Notes: generated by a model from the sequence alone, not told the origin. A stretch of DNA of 32,520 nt from CAZAJT01 sp964485585 (GCA_964485585.1 CAZAJT010000008.1:1-32520); one strand, 5' to 3'; numbered from the stretch's first letter, positions 22,989 to 31,758 are shown. Numbers and translations are program-made.

Positions 22989-23017
22989 ATTCTCATAACA
23001 GGACTTACGCGCTCTGC

Positions 23018-23087
23018 TGTCATTGCGAGGCTACGAAGTAGCCGTGGCAATCTCAAATGGGATTGCTTCGCTTCGCTCGCAATGACA
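23018..23087. repeat. Palindromic element copy 6 (CATTGCGAG subtype)
   Basis: It is bounded by TGTCATTGCGAG and CTCGCAATGACA, 70 bp, with near-perfect terminal complementarity. Intergenic, flanked by heptameric arrays. Confidence 0.85.
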
Positions 23088-23118
23088 TGCTAAACTAAAA
23101 TCAACTGCGTAACCTCTG

Positions 23119-23139
23119 CTCATAACTCATAACTGTATC
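23119..23139. repeat. Heptameric array CTCATAA (right)
   Basis: Units CTCATAA, CTCATAA, CTGTATC, upstream of the antiporter promoter. Confidence 0.6.
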
Positions 23140-23148
23140 TACATATAG

Positions 23149-23154
23149 TATATT
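23149..23154 (+). promoter_or_regulatory. -10 box of the antiporter gene, leaderless geometry
   Basis: TATATT 6 nt before ATG 23161. No clear -35. No SD fits in the gap. Confidence 0.5.
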
Positions 23155-23160
23155 GTATAT

Positions 23161-24888
23161 ATGTTCGAAATTGCTCCGCCGGTCTTTCTGAATGCCTTCA
23201 TTTATCTGTCAATACCATTTGTTTTCGGATTTGTATTCAAAAAATTCAATCTCTCTCCCATAGTTGGTTACATAGTGGCAGGAATTGTAGTCGGGAATTT
23301 TTTCAGCAATCTTATTTCACGCGAGATCATTAACAACTTTGCATTCTTCGGTATTATTCTTTTGCTCTTTACCATAGGACTTGAAATCAATTTTGAAAAA
23401 ATCCTTATTCTCAAAAAGTTTATTATTACTGGCGGCTTTCTTCAGGTGGTATTATCTATTTTCTTCCTGTCAATCCTCAGTCTTTTTTTCGGCTTTAATT
23501 TTGTTCAGTCGTTACTCATCGGTATCGCATTAGCATCATCCTCAACAGCGCTGGTCGCAAAGATCATACAAGATAGGGGAGAAGAGTCGTCGTTTATGGG
23601 AGAGCTGGCATTGGGTATTCTTATGTTCCAGGATCTTGCTTTTATTCCCTTCATTATTATTTTTACTTTTTTCCATAGTCAAGCCCCTTCAGTGATAGAA
23701 GTAGTGAAAAATATTGCAATTGGTGTGGTTGAAGCAAGCTTGCTGTTATTTATCATGTACTATTTTGGGAAAAAATGGATACCGCTTCTCTTTAACCGGA
23801 TAGCAAAAGCCTCCAGAGAAATACTCAATCTTTTTATCGTGCTGTTCATTTTCTTCGTTGGTTATCTCTCGAGTCTTTTTCATGTACCGATCCTGATCGG
23901 AATGTTTATGGCAGGAGTACTGGTTTCTCAAACCTTGGAGCACTATCATATATTTTCACAGATACGGCCATTTAGAGATATTCTTGCAATTATTTTTTTC
24001 GTATATATCGGTACCCATATACAAATTCCGGCAATCGTATCTTTCATTCCCCAAATCATAATTTTTAGCTTGGCAATAATGTTTATCAAAGCGATCATAC
24101 TGCTTGGGATTTTCATCTATTTCAAATTTAGTTCACGATTGGCATTCGTGCTTGCGATATTTCTTTTTCAGGTGAGTGAAAACGCTTTCATACTACTAAC
24201 CTTGGCCTACACCAACGGTATTTTTACTTCCCATGAATATCTGGTTGTAATCACTGCGGTTCTCGTCAGCATTGTGGTCACGCCATTTATGATTAACAAA
24301 AAGGATTCTCTCTATATGATGATTCGATCATTCTTGAAAAAATACATTCCATCAATAGAAACATTTATTCAGCACAAAATAGATTCTGATCGTTCACCAA
24401 TAGATGTTCTTACCATTAGTAACCATATTATTATCTGCGGATATGGTCGGATCGGTTCTCATATCGGGAGGGCATTAATGCTCGCCAACATTCCTTTTAT
24501 CGCGATTGATTACAATTTTCATATCGTATCGAAAGCACAACGCGAGGGTATCCCGATCATCTACGGCGATCCGAGTGATCTTGATATCCTCGATTATGCA
24601 CAGGCTGAGCGCGCCATGGTGCTTGTTGCCGTGATACCGGATCGAGCAACGCAGGAAGCGCTCATTCTAAATACGAAGAAAATAAATCCGCACATGCTTA
24701 TTATTAGTAGAGTACATCGGTCAGAACATCGTCAACGCATGAAAGATCTCGGCGCTCATGTCATCGTGCAGCCGGAGATTGAGGCGTCGATTTCTATCAT
24801 TAAGCGGCTGTTGTTACTGAAACGTATTCCCAAAGAAGAGATTGCTCGGAAAATCCGATACTTTAAGGTAGAGCAGGGAGTGATTTAA
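23161..24888 (+). CDS. Kef-type cation:proton antiporter with RCK (TrkA-N) domain
   Basis: The product is 575 residues. The CPA2 membrane domain (about 1-385, around 12 helices) has the ASSSTALVAKIIQDRG segment and GEL.LGILMFQDLAFIP, typical of Kef/monovalent cation:proton antiporters. A cytosolic RCK_N Rossmann domain follows (422-540) with GYGRIGSH (427-434) as NAD-binding loop and DPSDLDIL after strand 3. Potassium or sodium export coupled to protons, gated by nucleotide, is expected. The ion is not decidable. It is followed after 2 nt by the LytR_C-type gene. Confidence 0.9.
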   Translation: MFEIAPPVFLNAFIYLSIPFVFGFVFKKFNLSPIVGYIVAGIVVGNFFSNLISREIINNFAFFGIILLLFTIGLEINFEKILILKKFIITGGFLQVVLSIFFLSILSLFFGFNFVQSLLIGIALASSSTALVAKIIQDRGEESSFMGELALGILMFQDLAFIPFIIIFTFFHSQAPSVIEVVKNIAIGVVEASLLLFIMYYFGKKWIPLLFNRIAKASREILNLFIVLFIFFVGYLSSLFHVPILIGMFMAGVLVSQTLEHYHIFSQIRPFRDILAIIFFVYIGTHIQIPAIVSFIPQIIIFSLAIMFIKAIILLGIFIYFKFSSRLAFVLAIFLFQVSENAFILLTLAYTNGIFTSHEYLVVITAVLVSIVVTPFMINKKDSLYMMIRSFLKKYIPSIETFIQHKIDSDRSPIDVLTISNHIIICGYGRIGSHIGRALMLANIPFIAIDYNFHIVSKAQREGIPIIYGDPSDLDILDYAQAERAMVLVAVIPDRATQEALILNTKKINPHMLIISRVHRSEHRQRMKDLGAHVIVQPEIEASISIIKRLLLLKRIPKEEIARKIRYFKVEQGVI

Positions 24889-24890
24889 AT

Positions 24891-25733
24891 ATGCTGAATG
24901 CTTTTAAGAAACCCTACTTTGTGCTCGTTGTTCTTCTGGTGGTAATAATCGTTGTTGTTCTTGGTAAGAACGTTAAGGATTCATTGTTTTTTTCAAATCG
25001 GCAGAGGATCAACATTGTTATTTATAACAAGGATACTCCATATTACTACTCGATAAGTACCATCGACAATCTCCATTACGCGGTACCATTCGGTGCCGAT
25101 CAGGAGATTTTGCTCCCCGGCGGGTATGGAAAGTACAGAGTTGGTGCTTTAAGAAAATTAGTACACCTTGAGAAAAAACCAGAGCTCATGCAGAGAGCAT
25201 TTTCCTATGCGACCGGCACATTTGTAGATTATTACTTTTTTCCGAGATCTGTAGAAATCTATTATGGTAAGAATATTGCAGGTATAGCTCCTGTCTTTTC
25301 AGTGAAAGACATTGTCACTATGTATTCCAATGCATCAACCATAGATAGAATCTATATTGCAATGCGTCTTATAGGGAAACAGGTACAAGATTTCCGGACC
25401 ATTCACTTCAATGCTGCATTCAAAAAAACAACCCAAGGTTACTGGTATCAAAAAATATTCCGGAGCGAACAAAAAAATATTCAGATTCAGTATGCGAGAA
25501 GTTGGTTGACTGCTTCTGAGGTGGGGGAGATTATCGAAGGGAACGGAATCCGAGTAGCAGATATCACCAAAGAAAATTCTAATGGAAGAAAATGCGTTAT
25601 AAAAGAAGACACTAGCGCACATTCGGCCAGCGCGCGCGCGCTGTCACGTTTTTTTCACTGCGACATCATGAGAGATAAAACAGGAATATATGATATAATT
25701 CTCATGCTTGGGGAGAAAGAAGAGGAGTGGTAG
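24891..25733 (+). CDS. Membrane-anchored LCP-like / LytR_C domain protein
   Basis: The product is 280 residues: a short cytosolic N-terminus, one transmembrane helix (about 9-27) and an extracytoplasmic part. The middle (about 38-185), with LLPGGYGKYRVGALRKL, recalls a shortened LytR-CpsA-Psr fold but lacks the Arg cluster expected for catalysis. The C-terminal ~85 residues (EIIEGNGIRVADITKENSN...) match the LytR_C pattern, a small domain common in CPR surface proteins. An envelope role is likely; enzymatic transfer is doubtful. It overlaps no gene and is close-packed behind the antiporter. Confidence 0.65.
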   Translation: MLNAFKKPYFVLVVLLVVIIVVVLGKNVKDSLFFSNRQRINIVIYNKDTPYYYSISTIDNLHYAVPFGADQEILLPGGYGKYRVGALRKLVHLEKKPELMQRAFSYATGTFVDYYFFPRSVEIYYGKNIAGIAPVFSVKDIVTMYSNASTIDRIYIAMRLIGKQVQDFRTIHFNAAFKKTTQGYWYQKIFRSEQKNIQIQYARSWLTASEVGEIIEGNGIRVADITKENSNGRKCVIKEDTSAHSASARALSRFFHCDIMRDKTGIYDIILMLGEKEEEW

Positions 25734-25737
25734 ATTT

Positions 25738-25917
25738 ATGTATACAATATTCATAATAATACTTACAATCTCGTTTTTTTTAGCGCTGTATTCAATGAAG
25801 GATCTTGATATTCCTGCTGAAATCAGGAAACTGTTGCTTCGAAGAAAAATTAAGGGAACAATATTGTTTTTGAAAGATAAAATTAATCACTATTCCTCAA
25901 CGTCATCCTCTTCATGA
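25738..25917 (+). CDS. Small single-TM protein, unknown
   Basis: The product is 59 residues from ATG 25738, preceded by GAGGAG about 11 nt upstream at the end of the previous gene. One transmembrane helix (about 2-18) is followed by a basic region (IRKLLLRRKIKGT) and a Ser-rich end. The Ser-rich end is simply the antisense of the acidic tail of the convergent TPR gene, which it overlaps by 28 nt. No family is recognised. Confidence 0.5.
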   Translation: MYTIFIIILTISFFLALYSMKDLDIPAEIRKLLLRRKIKGTILFLKDKINHYSSTSSSS

Positions 25918-26675
25918 TGTATTCCTATGATTTCTTCTTTTTCCTCATGGGATAGTTCTGTTGAGAGAACATCCCACTCTTCCTCTTCTGAAGCAACTTC
26001 TTCATCCTCATTTTTTACATCTTCGCTTATCTGATCGATATTCGTTTGAGAATTCTGAGGAAATGATAAAAATTGCGCTACTTTCTTGCCTTTCGCTTCT
26101 TCTTTAATAAAAAGAACTACCCGATTTACTCCTGCCTCTTTTACATAGGCGTTGTACTTACTTTTTGCTTTGAGAAAAAAGATGAGGCGTTTTGAAAGAT
26201 CATCAGGTAAGCATCCAATATATTGTCCTGATGTCGTACGTGTTTCAACCTTTCTTTTTTTTGCTTTTAATTCGACGATTTGTCCAATGGACAATCCGGC
26301 GAGATCCTTCTTTTGTCCTAAGTTCACAAGAGCTACACTTTTTGTTTTTCCCGGCACCTCAAGAAACAATGAGGGATCAAGATTTGTCTGAGCAGATAAT
26401 TTTTTTGAGCCTTTTTCTTCTTCGAGTATGCCAATCCGCTCGAGATTCTCAACGGCTACTTGATTTTTCGGTTGCAATCGCAATGCTCTCTGATAAAATT
26501 TTTTTGCCTCAGCAATTTTATTCGTTTGCAGGTAAATAAAACCAAGACGCAGATAAGCGGCGAGATTTTTATTATCCTGTTTCAAAATCTTTTCATTCAG
26601 CTTGATTGCGTCATGCCATTGTGAGTTAATTGCAGCGTCGATAGCTTGTTGCTCAAGTATATCAATATCATTCAT
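25890..26675 (-). CDS. TPR-repeat protein with acidic C-terminus
   Basis: The product is 261 residues. Two or three tetratricopeptide repeats span about 1-88 (AINSQWHDAIKLNEKILKQ; AAYLRLGFIYLQTNKIAEAKKFYQRALRLQP). A beta-rich middle (about 110-205, with GLSIGQIVELKAKKR and TTSGQYIGCLPDDL) resembles a small SH3/HIRAN-like domain. The last ~50 residues are mostly Asp/Glu. It is probably a cytosolic scaffold with a nucleic-acid or protein partner; function is unknown. It has a strong promoter of its own. Confidence 0.75.
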   Translation of the reverse strand: MNDIDILEQQAIDAAINSQWHDAIKLNEKILKQDNKNLAAYLRLGFIYLQTNKIAEAKKFYQRALRLQPKNQVAVENLERIGILEEEKGSKKLSAQTNLDPSLFLEVPGKTKSVALVNLGQKKDLAGLSIGQIVELKAKKRKVETRTTSGQYIGCLPDDLSKRLIFFLKAKSKYNAYVKEAGVNRVVLFIKEEAKGKKVAQFLSFPQNSQTNIDQISEDVKNEDEEVASEEEEWDVLSTELSHEEKEEIIGIHHEEDDVEE

Positions 26676-26685
26676 AATTGAACTA

Positions 26686-26713
26686 AGTATATTTTATTTT
26701 CATGGTTTGTCAA
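26686..26713 (-). promoter_or_regulatory. Promoter of the TPR gene
   Basis: On the minus strand: TTGACA (26708-26713), 16-nt spacer, TATACT (26686-26691), 10 nt to ATG 26675. Both hexamers are near consensus and the leader is only a few bases. Confidence 0.75.
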
Positions 26714-26794
26714 GTATAATACACGTAGTGCGAAGCATGGATCATGTAGTAAGTTTGTACTGTCATAAAGGTCTAATCTTTCTCATAGTAATGT

Positions 26795-26815
26795 TGCTAC
26801 ATGTTACATGTTACA
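26795..26815. repeat. Heptameric array TGTTACA before yebC
   Basis: Units TGCTACA, TGTTACA, TGTTACA end 6 nt before the yebC ATG. Same family as 18880-18914. Confidence 0.65.
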
Positions 26816-26821
26816 TGAACT

Positions 26822-27514
26822 ATGTCTGGTCACTCAAAATGGTCTAAAATTAAGCGTCAGAAACAGGCGCAGGATGTAGCAAAAGGAGCACTGTTTTCTA
26901 AATTGTCCCGCCTGATAACTTTAAGTGTTTTGCAAGGTGGTGGGGTCATCGATCCCGCATTAAACGTTACGCTGAGAATAGCAATAGACAAGGCAAAACA
27001 ACAGAATATGCCCAAAGATACGATCCAGCGGGCAATAGAGAAGGGGAGCGGTCTTGATAAAGCAAATCTGCGAGAGGTACAATATGAAGCGTTTGCGCCA
27101 TTTGGTACAGTTATGTTGATTTTGGGAGCTACTGATAATCCGAACCGTACGTTACATGAAGTAAAAAGTATTCTGGAAAGACAAGGCGCGAAGCTTGGTG
27201 GTCATGGGACCGTAGCTTACCAATTTCAGCGATGTGGGGTAGTATATTTAAAGAAGGACAGCATTAACGAAGAAAATCTCTTAACTATTTCTGAGAAGCT
27301 GAACGCTTTCGAGATAGAAGAAGATGATGATACCTATTTTATATATTTTCCATTCGAAAAGATTGGAAAGGTAGAGGGCGCGGAGATAGATTACAAACCT
27401 ACCACAATGGTAACGCTGAAAAACAAAGAACAAGATACGATTAAAAATCTTATAGAAGCATTGGAGTCACTTGACGACGTACAAGATGTATTTACCAACG
27501 CGTATTTACTGTAG
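26822..27514 (+). CDS. yebC: YebC/PmpR-family regulator or translation factor
   Basis: The product is 230 residues, close to the family's ~240. The N-terminal signature MSGHSKWSKIKRQK is nearly invariant in the family, followed by DPALN..LRIAIDKAKQQNMPKDTIQRAI and the YEAFAPFGT and NRT..EVKSIL blocks. YebC proteins were described as transcription regulators and more recently as factors that help ribosomes through proline-rich stretches. No SD is present. It is followed after 2 nt by a membrane protein gene rather than ruvC. Confidence 0.93.
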   Translation: MSGHSKWSKIKRQKQAQDVAKGALFSKLSRLITLSVLQGGGVIDPALNVTLRIAIDKAKQQNMPKDTIQRAIEKGSGLDKANLREVQYEAFAPFGTVMLILGATDNPNRTLHEVKSILERQGAKLGGHGTVAYQFQRCGVVYLKKDSINEENLLTISEKLNAFEIEEDDDTYFIYFPFEKIGKVEGAEIDYKPTTMVTLKNKEQDTIKNLIEALESLDDVQDVFTNAYLL

Positions 27515-27516
27515 TT

Positions 27517-28332
27517 ATGCATGCGATCTCTCACGTACCTAAATTTATTTTCAAGAGTCTCGCTCGGATTCAGACGCGAATACGCTTTGTTCTGAGTACC
27601 GCGATAATGTCATTCCTCATGCTTATCTCCAGTTTCTTCTTCTTTGATAAAGCGCTCTATTTTGTTCCACTCTTTTTCTTAGCTGCGTATTTTTTAACCT
27701 ATATTTCACTGCTGTATGATATCGAGAAGATCGAGTGGTTTACCCTTTTTATCATGCCGGTACTTTTTACTATTGCATTCTACTTATTTTATTTGCTATT
27801 CCCGGTGCGGTGGCTCACACGGCTGCCGTTTATCGGTATTTACTCATTTTCATTCTATGCGATTGTTCTCACTTCCAACATTCTCAATGTAGGAGTAGAG
27901 AAGAGCTTACAGTTGTACCGCGCTGCGTTTTCAGTAAACTATTTTTACCAGACTCTTGTAATATTTTTATCCGCAAGCGTCATATTATCTTTGCATCTTA
28001 ATCCAGTATTCAATGGCATTCTGATTTCTTTTATTGCATTTCTCCTTGCGCTGCAGCTTTTATGGAGCGTTCGATTAAAAATATATCTTGATAAACAAAT
28101 CGTACATTACAGCATATTGATTGGCATTATCGTTATGCAGCTAACTATTCTGCTCTCATTTATTCCTTTGAAATTATCAGTAGCCGCACTCTGCATCACT
28201 GCGGCATATTACTCACTCTGCGGACTTCTGTATCACTACTTAGAACAGAAATTATTTATGCAGACTATACGTGAATACATTATTGTGAGCGTATTTATTT
28301 TTGCCATAATGATTCTTTCCATACCGTGGTAA
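27517..28332 (+). CDS. Polytopic membrane protein, unknown
   Basis: The product is 271 residues with about eight hydrophobic helices, short loops and a basic N-terminus (HVPKFIFKSLARIQTRIRF). No enzymatic motif is visible. The ATG comes 2 nt after the yebC stop, so expression is probably coupled to yebC. Similar uncharacterised membrane proteins occur in CPR genomes; the family could not be named with confidence. Confidence 0.72.
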   Translation: MHAISHVPKFIFKSLARIQTRIRFVLSTAIMSFLMLISSFFFFDKALYFVPLFFLAAYFLTYISLLYDIEKIEWFTLFIMPVLFTIAFYLFYLLFPVRWLTRLPFIGIYSFSFYAIVLTSNILNVGVEKSLQLYRAAFSVNYFYQTLVIFLSASVILSLHLNPVFNGILISFIAFLLALQLLWSVRLKIYLDKQIVHYSILIGIIVMQLTILLSFIPLKLSVAALCITAAYYSLCGLLYHYLEQKLFMQTIREYIIVSVFIFAIMILSIPW

Positions 28333-29181
28333 AAATTAAGGGATATATCCGAAAGTAGAGAAGAGGGGAAAGTAAGACCTATAGTGAACGGACGTGAGCA
28401 AAACACTATGGGATAAAAAAAGCGCGATAAACTACTTCTACGGCCACCGTTAATAAAGAACGTCATCAAATGAACAAAAATACAATCTGGTCTACCAGAT
28501 ACAGATCTATTCTCTGGACTGATATGGCAGTCTAAAATAAATACCGTCAGAGCATGTGGACAACTGCTAAATTAGCCGTAAGATCAATATTTGAGACTGT
28601 TACAATGGGCTAAAATCTCGAATGATGATTTAGATTGATACTGCTATGTAAATTTGAATACAAAGCAACTTCCTGGAGAAGTGCTTAATTCTGCATTATT
28701 TTAAAATAATAGCAATAGATAAGAGAAGAAGAATCATCGGTTATTAATTAAAATAGAATTGAATTTGTGAATGGTTGTTGCTCTTTCCTTCACTTAATGG
28801 AAATAACTGTCTTATCAAGGAGTAGGCTTTTGGAAGAAAAATGAGACATTTCCCGCAGTGAAGTAGAGATATGCAACGTCGTAAATTGTATCTTTTACGA
28901 CATCTCAGCTCATTCCTGAGAGAGGAGCGTATTCGGTACATAATTGCGTATTATTCAAATTATCTACAATAATTATTTTTCTGAATGAGTGATGTCACAA
29001 AAAAACGTTACTTTATTCTCTCCTGTCGGTTGCGGTAATTTCACATACTATAAGATTATTTTTTATCTATCTGCTTCACTGCTTAAATTGTTGTAACAAT
29101 CTATTTACTCCTCTCCTCTATCGAATTGTTATTTTTTTGTAGAGAGAAGTATTGAAATATGTTACTATAAAAAGATCCGAT
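28333..29181. other. Gene-free stretch of about 850 bp with several hairpins
   Basis: All frames are broken by stops. The longest reading frame (minus, 28744-28941) has no recognisable protein character. Visible structures are a 6-bp hairpin at 28485-28500 (ATCTGG/CCAGAT), an A/T palindrome around 28695-28710, and an 8-bp hairpin at 28878-28901 (GTCGTAAA/TTTACGAC). I could not match it to tmRNA, RNase P RNA, SRP RNA or 6S RNA. It lacks the palindromic elements and heptameric arrays common elsewhere. It could encode an unrecognised RNA or be a decayed gene. Confidence 0.5.
28878..28901. repeat. Hairpin in gene-free region
   Basis: GTCGTAAA (28878-28885) and TTTACGAC (28894-28901) form a perfect 8-bp stem with an 8-nt loop. 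Confidence 0.55.
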
Positions 29182-30129
29182 ATGAAGAAAACTCGTAAGC
29201 GTAAGAGAATATCAAATAAAAGATCGTTACACCCTGTATGGTTTGTAGTGGTTACTACTACCGTTATAATGGCGCTCATTGGTTTTTTCGCACTCCAGCA
29301 GACGCGAAAGCAGAAAGATATTTTACTGTCTCTGCAGAAAGAATATCAATCAATCGTTGAGCAGGAAGACCAGTTTTTGAAGTCGGGAGAAGTGTTGTCC
29401 GGCAGTGAACCGGAATTAAGAGACGGTCGTAAAAAAGTGAATGAAAAAAAGATTAAACTCCCAATCATCCTTTATCATTATGTTGAAGTTGTAAAGGATG
29501 AAAACGATACGATACGAAAAAGCTTGAACATCAATCCCTATGTATTTGAACGACAGCTCAGAGATCTTCGTGATAATGGCTATCAAACGTATTATGTAAA
29601 AGATATTCCTGACATCGTAAGCGGAAAGATGAAGATATCAACCAGAAGTGCAGCGCTGACCTTTGATGACGGCTACGAAGATTTTTACACCGATGCGTTT
29701 CCACTTTTAAAGAAATATAAGATCAAATCAACACTGTATATGGTGCATGATTTCATTGGAAGAAAGGGATTTATGTCCAAGAAACAGTTGTCAGAGCTCG
29801 TACGCAGCAATTTGGTAGAGATCGGATCGCATGCAGTGGATCATATTAGTTTACGAGGAGTGACGCCAAAGCAGGCTAAGTTCCAGATAGCAGAAAGCAA
29901 AGACCTACTCGAGGAATCACTTGGTATTGAGATTAAAACATTTGCCTATCCGTATGGTGGATACACTGACGATGTTATTACGCAGGTAAAAAATAAGAGA
30001 TATACTGCGGCGGTAACGGTGGTTCCGGGTTCTTTTTATTCGTCCGATGATTTGTACAGCCTGCCGCGGTACCGGGCCGGTATGTTCGGAGACTCGATGG
30101 TTAAAGTGTTGGAAAGTCTTAAGAAATGA
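29182..30129 (+). CDS. Membrane-anchored polysaccharide deacetylase (NodB/CE4)
   Basis: The product is 315 residues from ATG 29182. A basic cytosolic start is followed by one transmembrane helix (about 20-40), a coiled linker (to about 90) and the NodB domain. The CE4 motifs are complete: FDDGYED (161-167, catalytic and metal Asp), SHAVDH (H217, H221) and AYPYGG (255-260). It should act outside the membrane on N-acetylated glycan, possibly peptidoglycan. A TTG 30 nt upstream is also in frame but adds little. The gene-free stretch lies upstream; palindromic element 7 lies between it and alr. Confidence 0.88.
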   Translation: MKKTRKRKRISNKRSLHPVWFVVVTTTVIMALIGFFALQQTRKQKDILLSLQKEYQSIVEQEDQFLKSGEVLSGSEPELRDGRKKVNEKKIKLPIILYHYVEVVKDENDTIRKSLNINPYVFERQLRDLRDNGYQTYYVKDIPDIVSGKMKISTRSAALTFDDGYEDFYTDAFPLLKKYKIKSTLYMVHDFIGRKGFMSKKQLSELVRSNLVEIGSHAVDHISLRGVTPKQAKFQIAESKDLLEESLGIEIKTFAYPYGGYTDDVITQVKNKRYTAAVTVVPGSFYSSDDLYSLPRYRAGMFGDSMVKVLESLKK

Positions 30130-30138
30130 ATTAAACGC

Positions 30139-30226
30139 TGTCATTCCGAGCCTGTCGAGGAATCTCTGGACTTGTTCCAGATAATCCCGCATTCGCAGGA
30201 GATGCTTCGCTTCGCTCAGCATGACA
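30139..30226. repeat. Palindromic element copy 7, upstream of alr
   Basis: It is bounded by TGTCATTCCGAG and CATGACA, 88 bp, and contains CGAGGAATCTC as in copies 3 and 5. It ends 10 nt before the alr ATG, replacing any normal leader. Confidence 0.82.
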
Positions 30227-30236
30227 AACATCAACT

Positions 30237-31364
30237 ATGCTATCATACATCGAAATCAACCGAGATAATTTGATTCATAACATTACTACGATTCGTTCTT
30301 GCCTATCGGCGAAGACAAAAATTGTTTCTGTGGTGAAAGCGAATGCATACGGTCATGGACAAAATATCGTCGCAAAAATTCTTGAGAATCATACGGATTA
30401 CTTTGCAGTAGATGATATTGAAGAGCTCCGTTTGCTACGAACCTGCACGAAAAAACCTACTCTTGTCATAGGATGCGTCGCTAAAGATGAACTTCAAGAA
30501 GCAGTACGCTTGGATGGAATTATCTGCGTATATGATATTGAGAGATTAAAAATACTTGATGCAATTGGTGAGAAACGCCGCCGGAACGTTAGCGTGCACA
30601 TAAAAATAGATGCGGATTTAGGCAGACAAGGCGTTCTGCTCAAAGATTTACCACATTTCATCCGTGAGTTATTGTTACTTAGATACATTACCGTTGATGG
30701 GGTTTACACCCATTTTAGTAATGCTGACGATATTGTCGACCAACGTCATACTCAAAAACAAATCGAAGCATTTAAAAATGCTCACCAAATGCTGTTTCAG
30801 GCCGGTTTTCGAAAGCTACTAACTCATATGTCAAATACTGCGGGAACATTGGTCTATGAGAGTGTCAATAACAATTTAAACCATTTAGTAAGAATTGGTC
30901 TCGGACTTTATGGCATGTGGCCATCAGTAGCTATCAGCGAACAGCTTGTAGCTTGCGGCATTGTGCTGAAGCCGGTTATGCGCTGGGTTACTCATGTAGC
31001 GCAAGTAAAGACAGTACCGAAAGGTTATTCGATAGGTTATGCATTAACTTATATTACTCAGAAGGAGACAAAGATTGCGGTGATTCCCCAAGGGTATAGT
31101 GACGGGTATGATCGCGGGTTATCAAATTGCGGCGAAGTACTCATAAGAGGAACTCGTTGTAAAGTATTAGGTCGCGTTGCTATGAATATGTTCGTTGTTG
31201 ATGTTTCCCATTTAGACGTCGTTAAATCTGAAGATGAGGTTGTGCTCCTCAGCACTAAAAAAAATGAAACAATTTCTGCTGAAGAGATTGCGGAAAAAAT
31301 CAACACTATTAACTACGAAGTAACAACAAGAGTTTCTTCCCTACTACCACGGGTTGTGGTCTAA
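30237..31364 (+). CDS. alr: Alanine racemase
   Basis: A PLP enzyme interconverting L- and D-alanine for peptidoglycan. The product is 375 residues. The PLP Schiff-base lysine is K34 in VVKANAYGHG. R130 in DADLGRQG is the pyridine-contact Arg. The second-base Tyr is Y268 in GYSIGYALTY. GYSDGYDRGLSNCGEVLIRG and RVAMNM complete the C-terminal beta domain. Length is normal. The ATG lies 10 nt after a palindromic element and has no SD. It pairs with the preceding deacetylase as envelope functions. Confidence 0.95.
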   Translation: MLSYIEINRDNLIHNITTIRSCLSAKTKIVSVVKANAYGHGQNIVAKILENHTDYFAVDDIEELRLLRTCTKKPTLVIGCVAKDELQEAVRLDGIICVYDIERLKILDAIGEKRRRNVSVHIKIDADLGRQGVLLKDLPHFIRELLLLRYITVDGVYTHFSNADDIVDQRHTQKQIEAFKNAHQMLFQAGFRKLLTHMSNTAGTLVYESVNNNLNHLVRIGLGLYGMWPSVAISEQLVACGIVLKPVMRWVTHVAQVKTVPKGYSIGYALTYITQKETKIAVIPQGYSDGYDRGLSNCGEVLIRGTRCKVLGRVAMNMFVVDVSHLDVVKSEDEVVLLSTKKNETISAEEIAEKINTINYEVTTRVSSLLPRVVV

Positions 31365-31382
31365 CCCGCTTGAGCTTCAAAA

Positions 31383-31417
31383 AAGAAGCCCTCCCCGTGT
31401 TTCGAGTAGGACTTCTT
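31383..31417 (+). terminator. Possible terminator after alr
   Basis: AAGAAG-C-CCT pairs with AGG-A-CTTCTT (9 bp, one internal mismatch, 15-nt loop), about 20 nt after the stop. It is followed by ATAT rather than a T-run, so it is weak as an intrinsic terminator. Confidence 0.4.
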
Positions 31418-31424
31418 ATATGTA

Positions 31425-31497
31425 CAATCTTTCGTACTTCACTTATGTTTTTCTTGGAGTTAACTACTCCGGTATAAGTAATGAAGTTGAAAGATTG
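31425..31497. ncRNA. Long structured hairpin, possible small RNA or 3' UTR element
   Basis: CAATCTTTC (31425-31433) pairs perfectly with GAAAGATTG (31489-31497). Then ACTTCA pairs with TGAAGT and CTTA with TAAG, and an apical GGAGT/ACTCC stem closes the structure. It is a 73-nt extended hairpin unrelated to the repeat families here. Whether it is transcribed is unknown. Confidence 0.4.
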
Positions 31498-31693
31498 TAA
31501 GACCATACTTTCACTATAGTTACCGTAATTAATTTTTCAATAAGAAGTGCGTAAGAATTTGGTAAGAATTGTTTGTTACTGGTGATAGTATTTACACATC
31601 TCCACGGTGTGAAAGATTATTGCAACAATCCGAGCGCAACCTACGAGGTTGCGGGTTGCCAGTTATAGATAGCGAAAAACAGGATGTCGTTTT

Positions 31694-31758
31694 TGTCATT
31701 CCCGCGAAGGCGGGAATCCAGGTTATTTTCTGGATCCCCGATCAAGTCGGGGATGACA
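31694..31758. repeat. Palindromic element copy 8 (CATTCCCGCG subtype)
   Basis: It is bounded by TGTCATTCCCG and GGGGATGACA, 65 bp, made of two small hairpins (CCCGCGAAGGCGGG and CCCCGATCAAGTCGGGG). Related to copy 4. Confidence 0.85.

Noticed and set aside
28333..29181. RNase P RNA, tmRNA or SRP RNA
   Set aside because: The conserved core sequences of these RNAs were looked for and not found; only generic hairpins are visible.
31309..31506. Minus-strand 65-residue frame after alr
   Set aside because: It is antisense to the alr end and to the long hairpin, and has no family resemblance.
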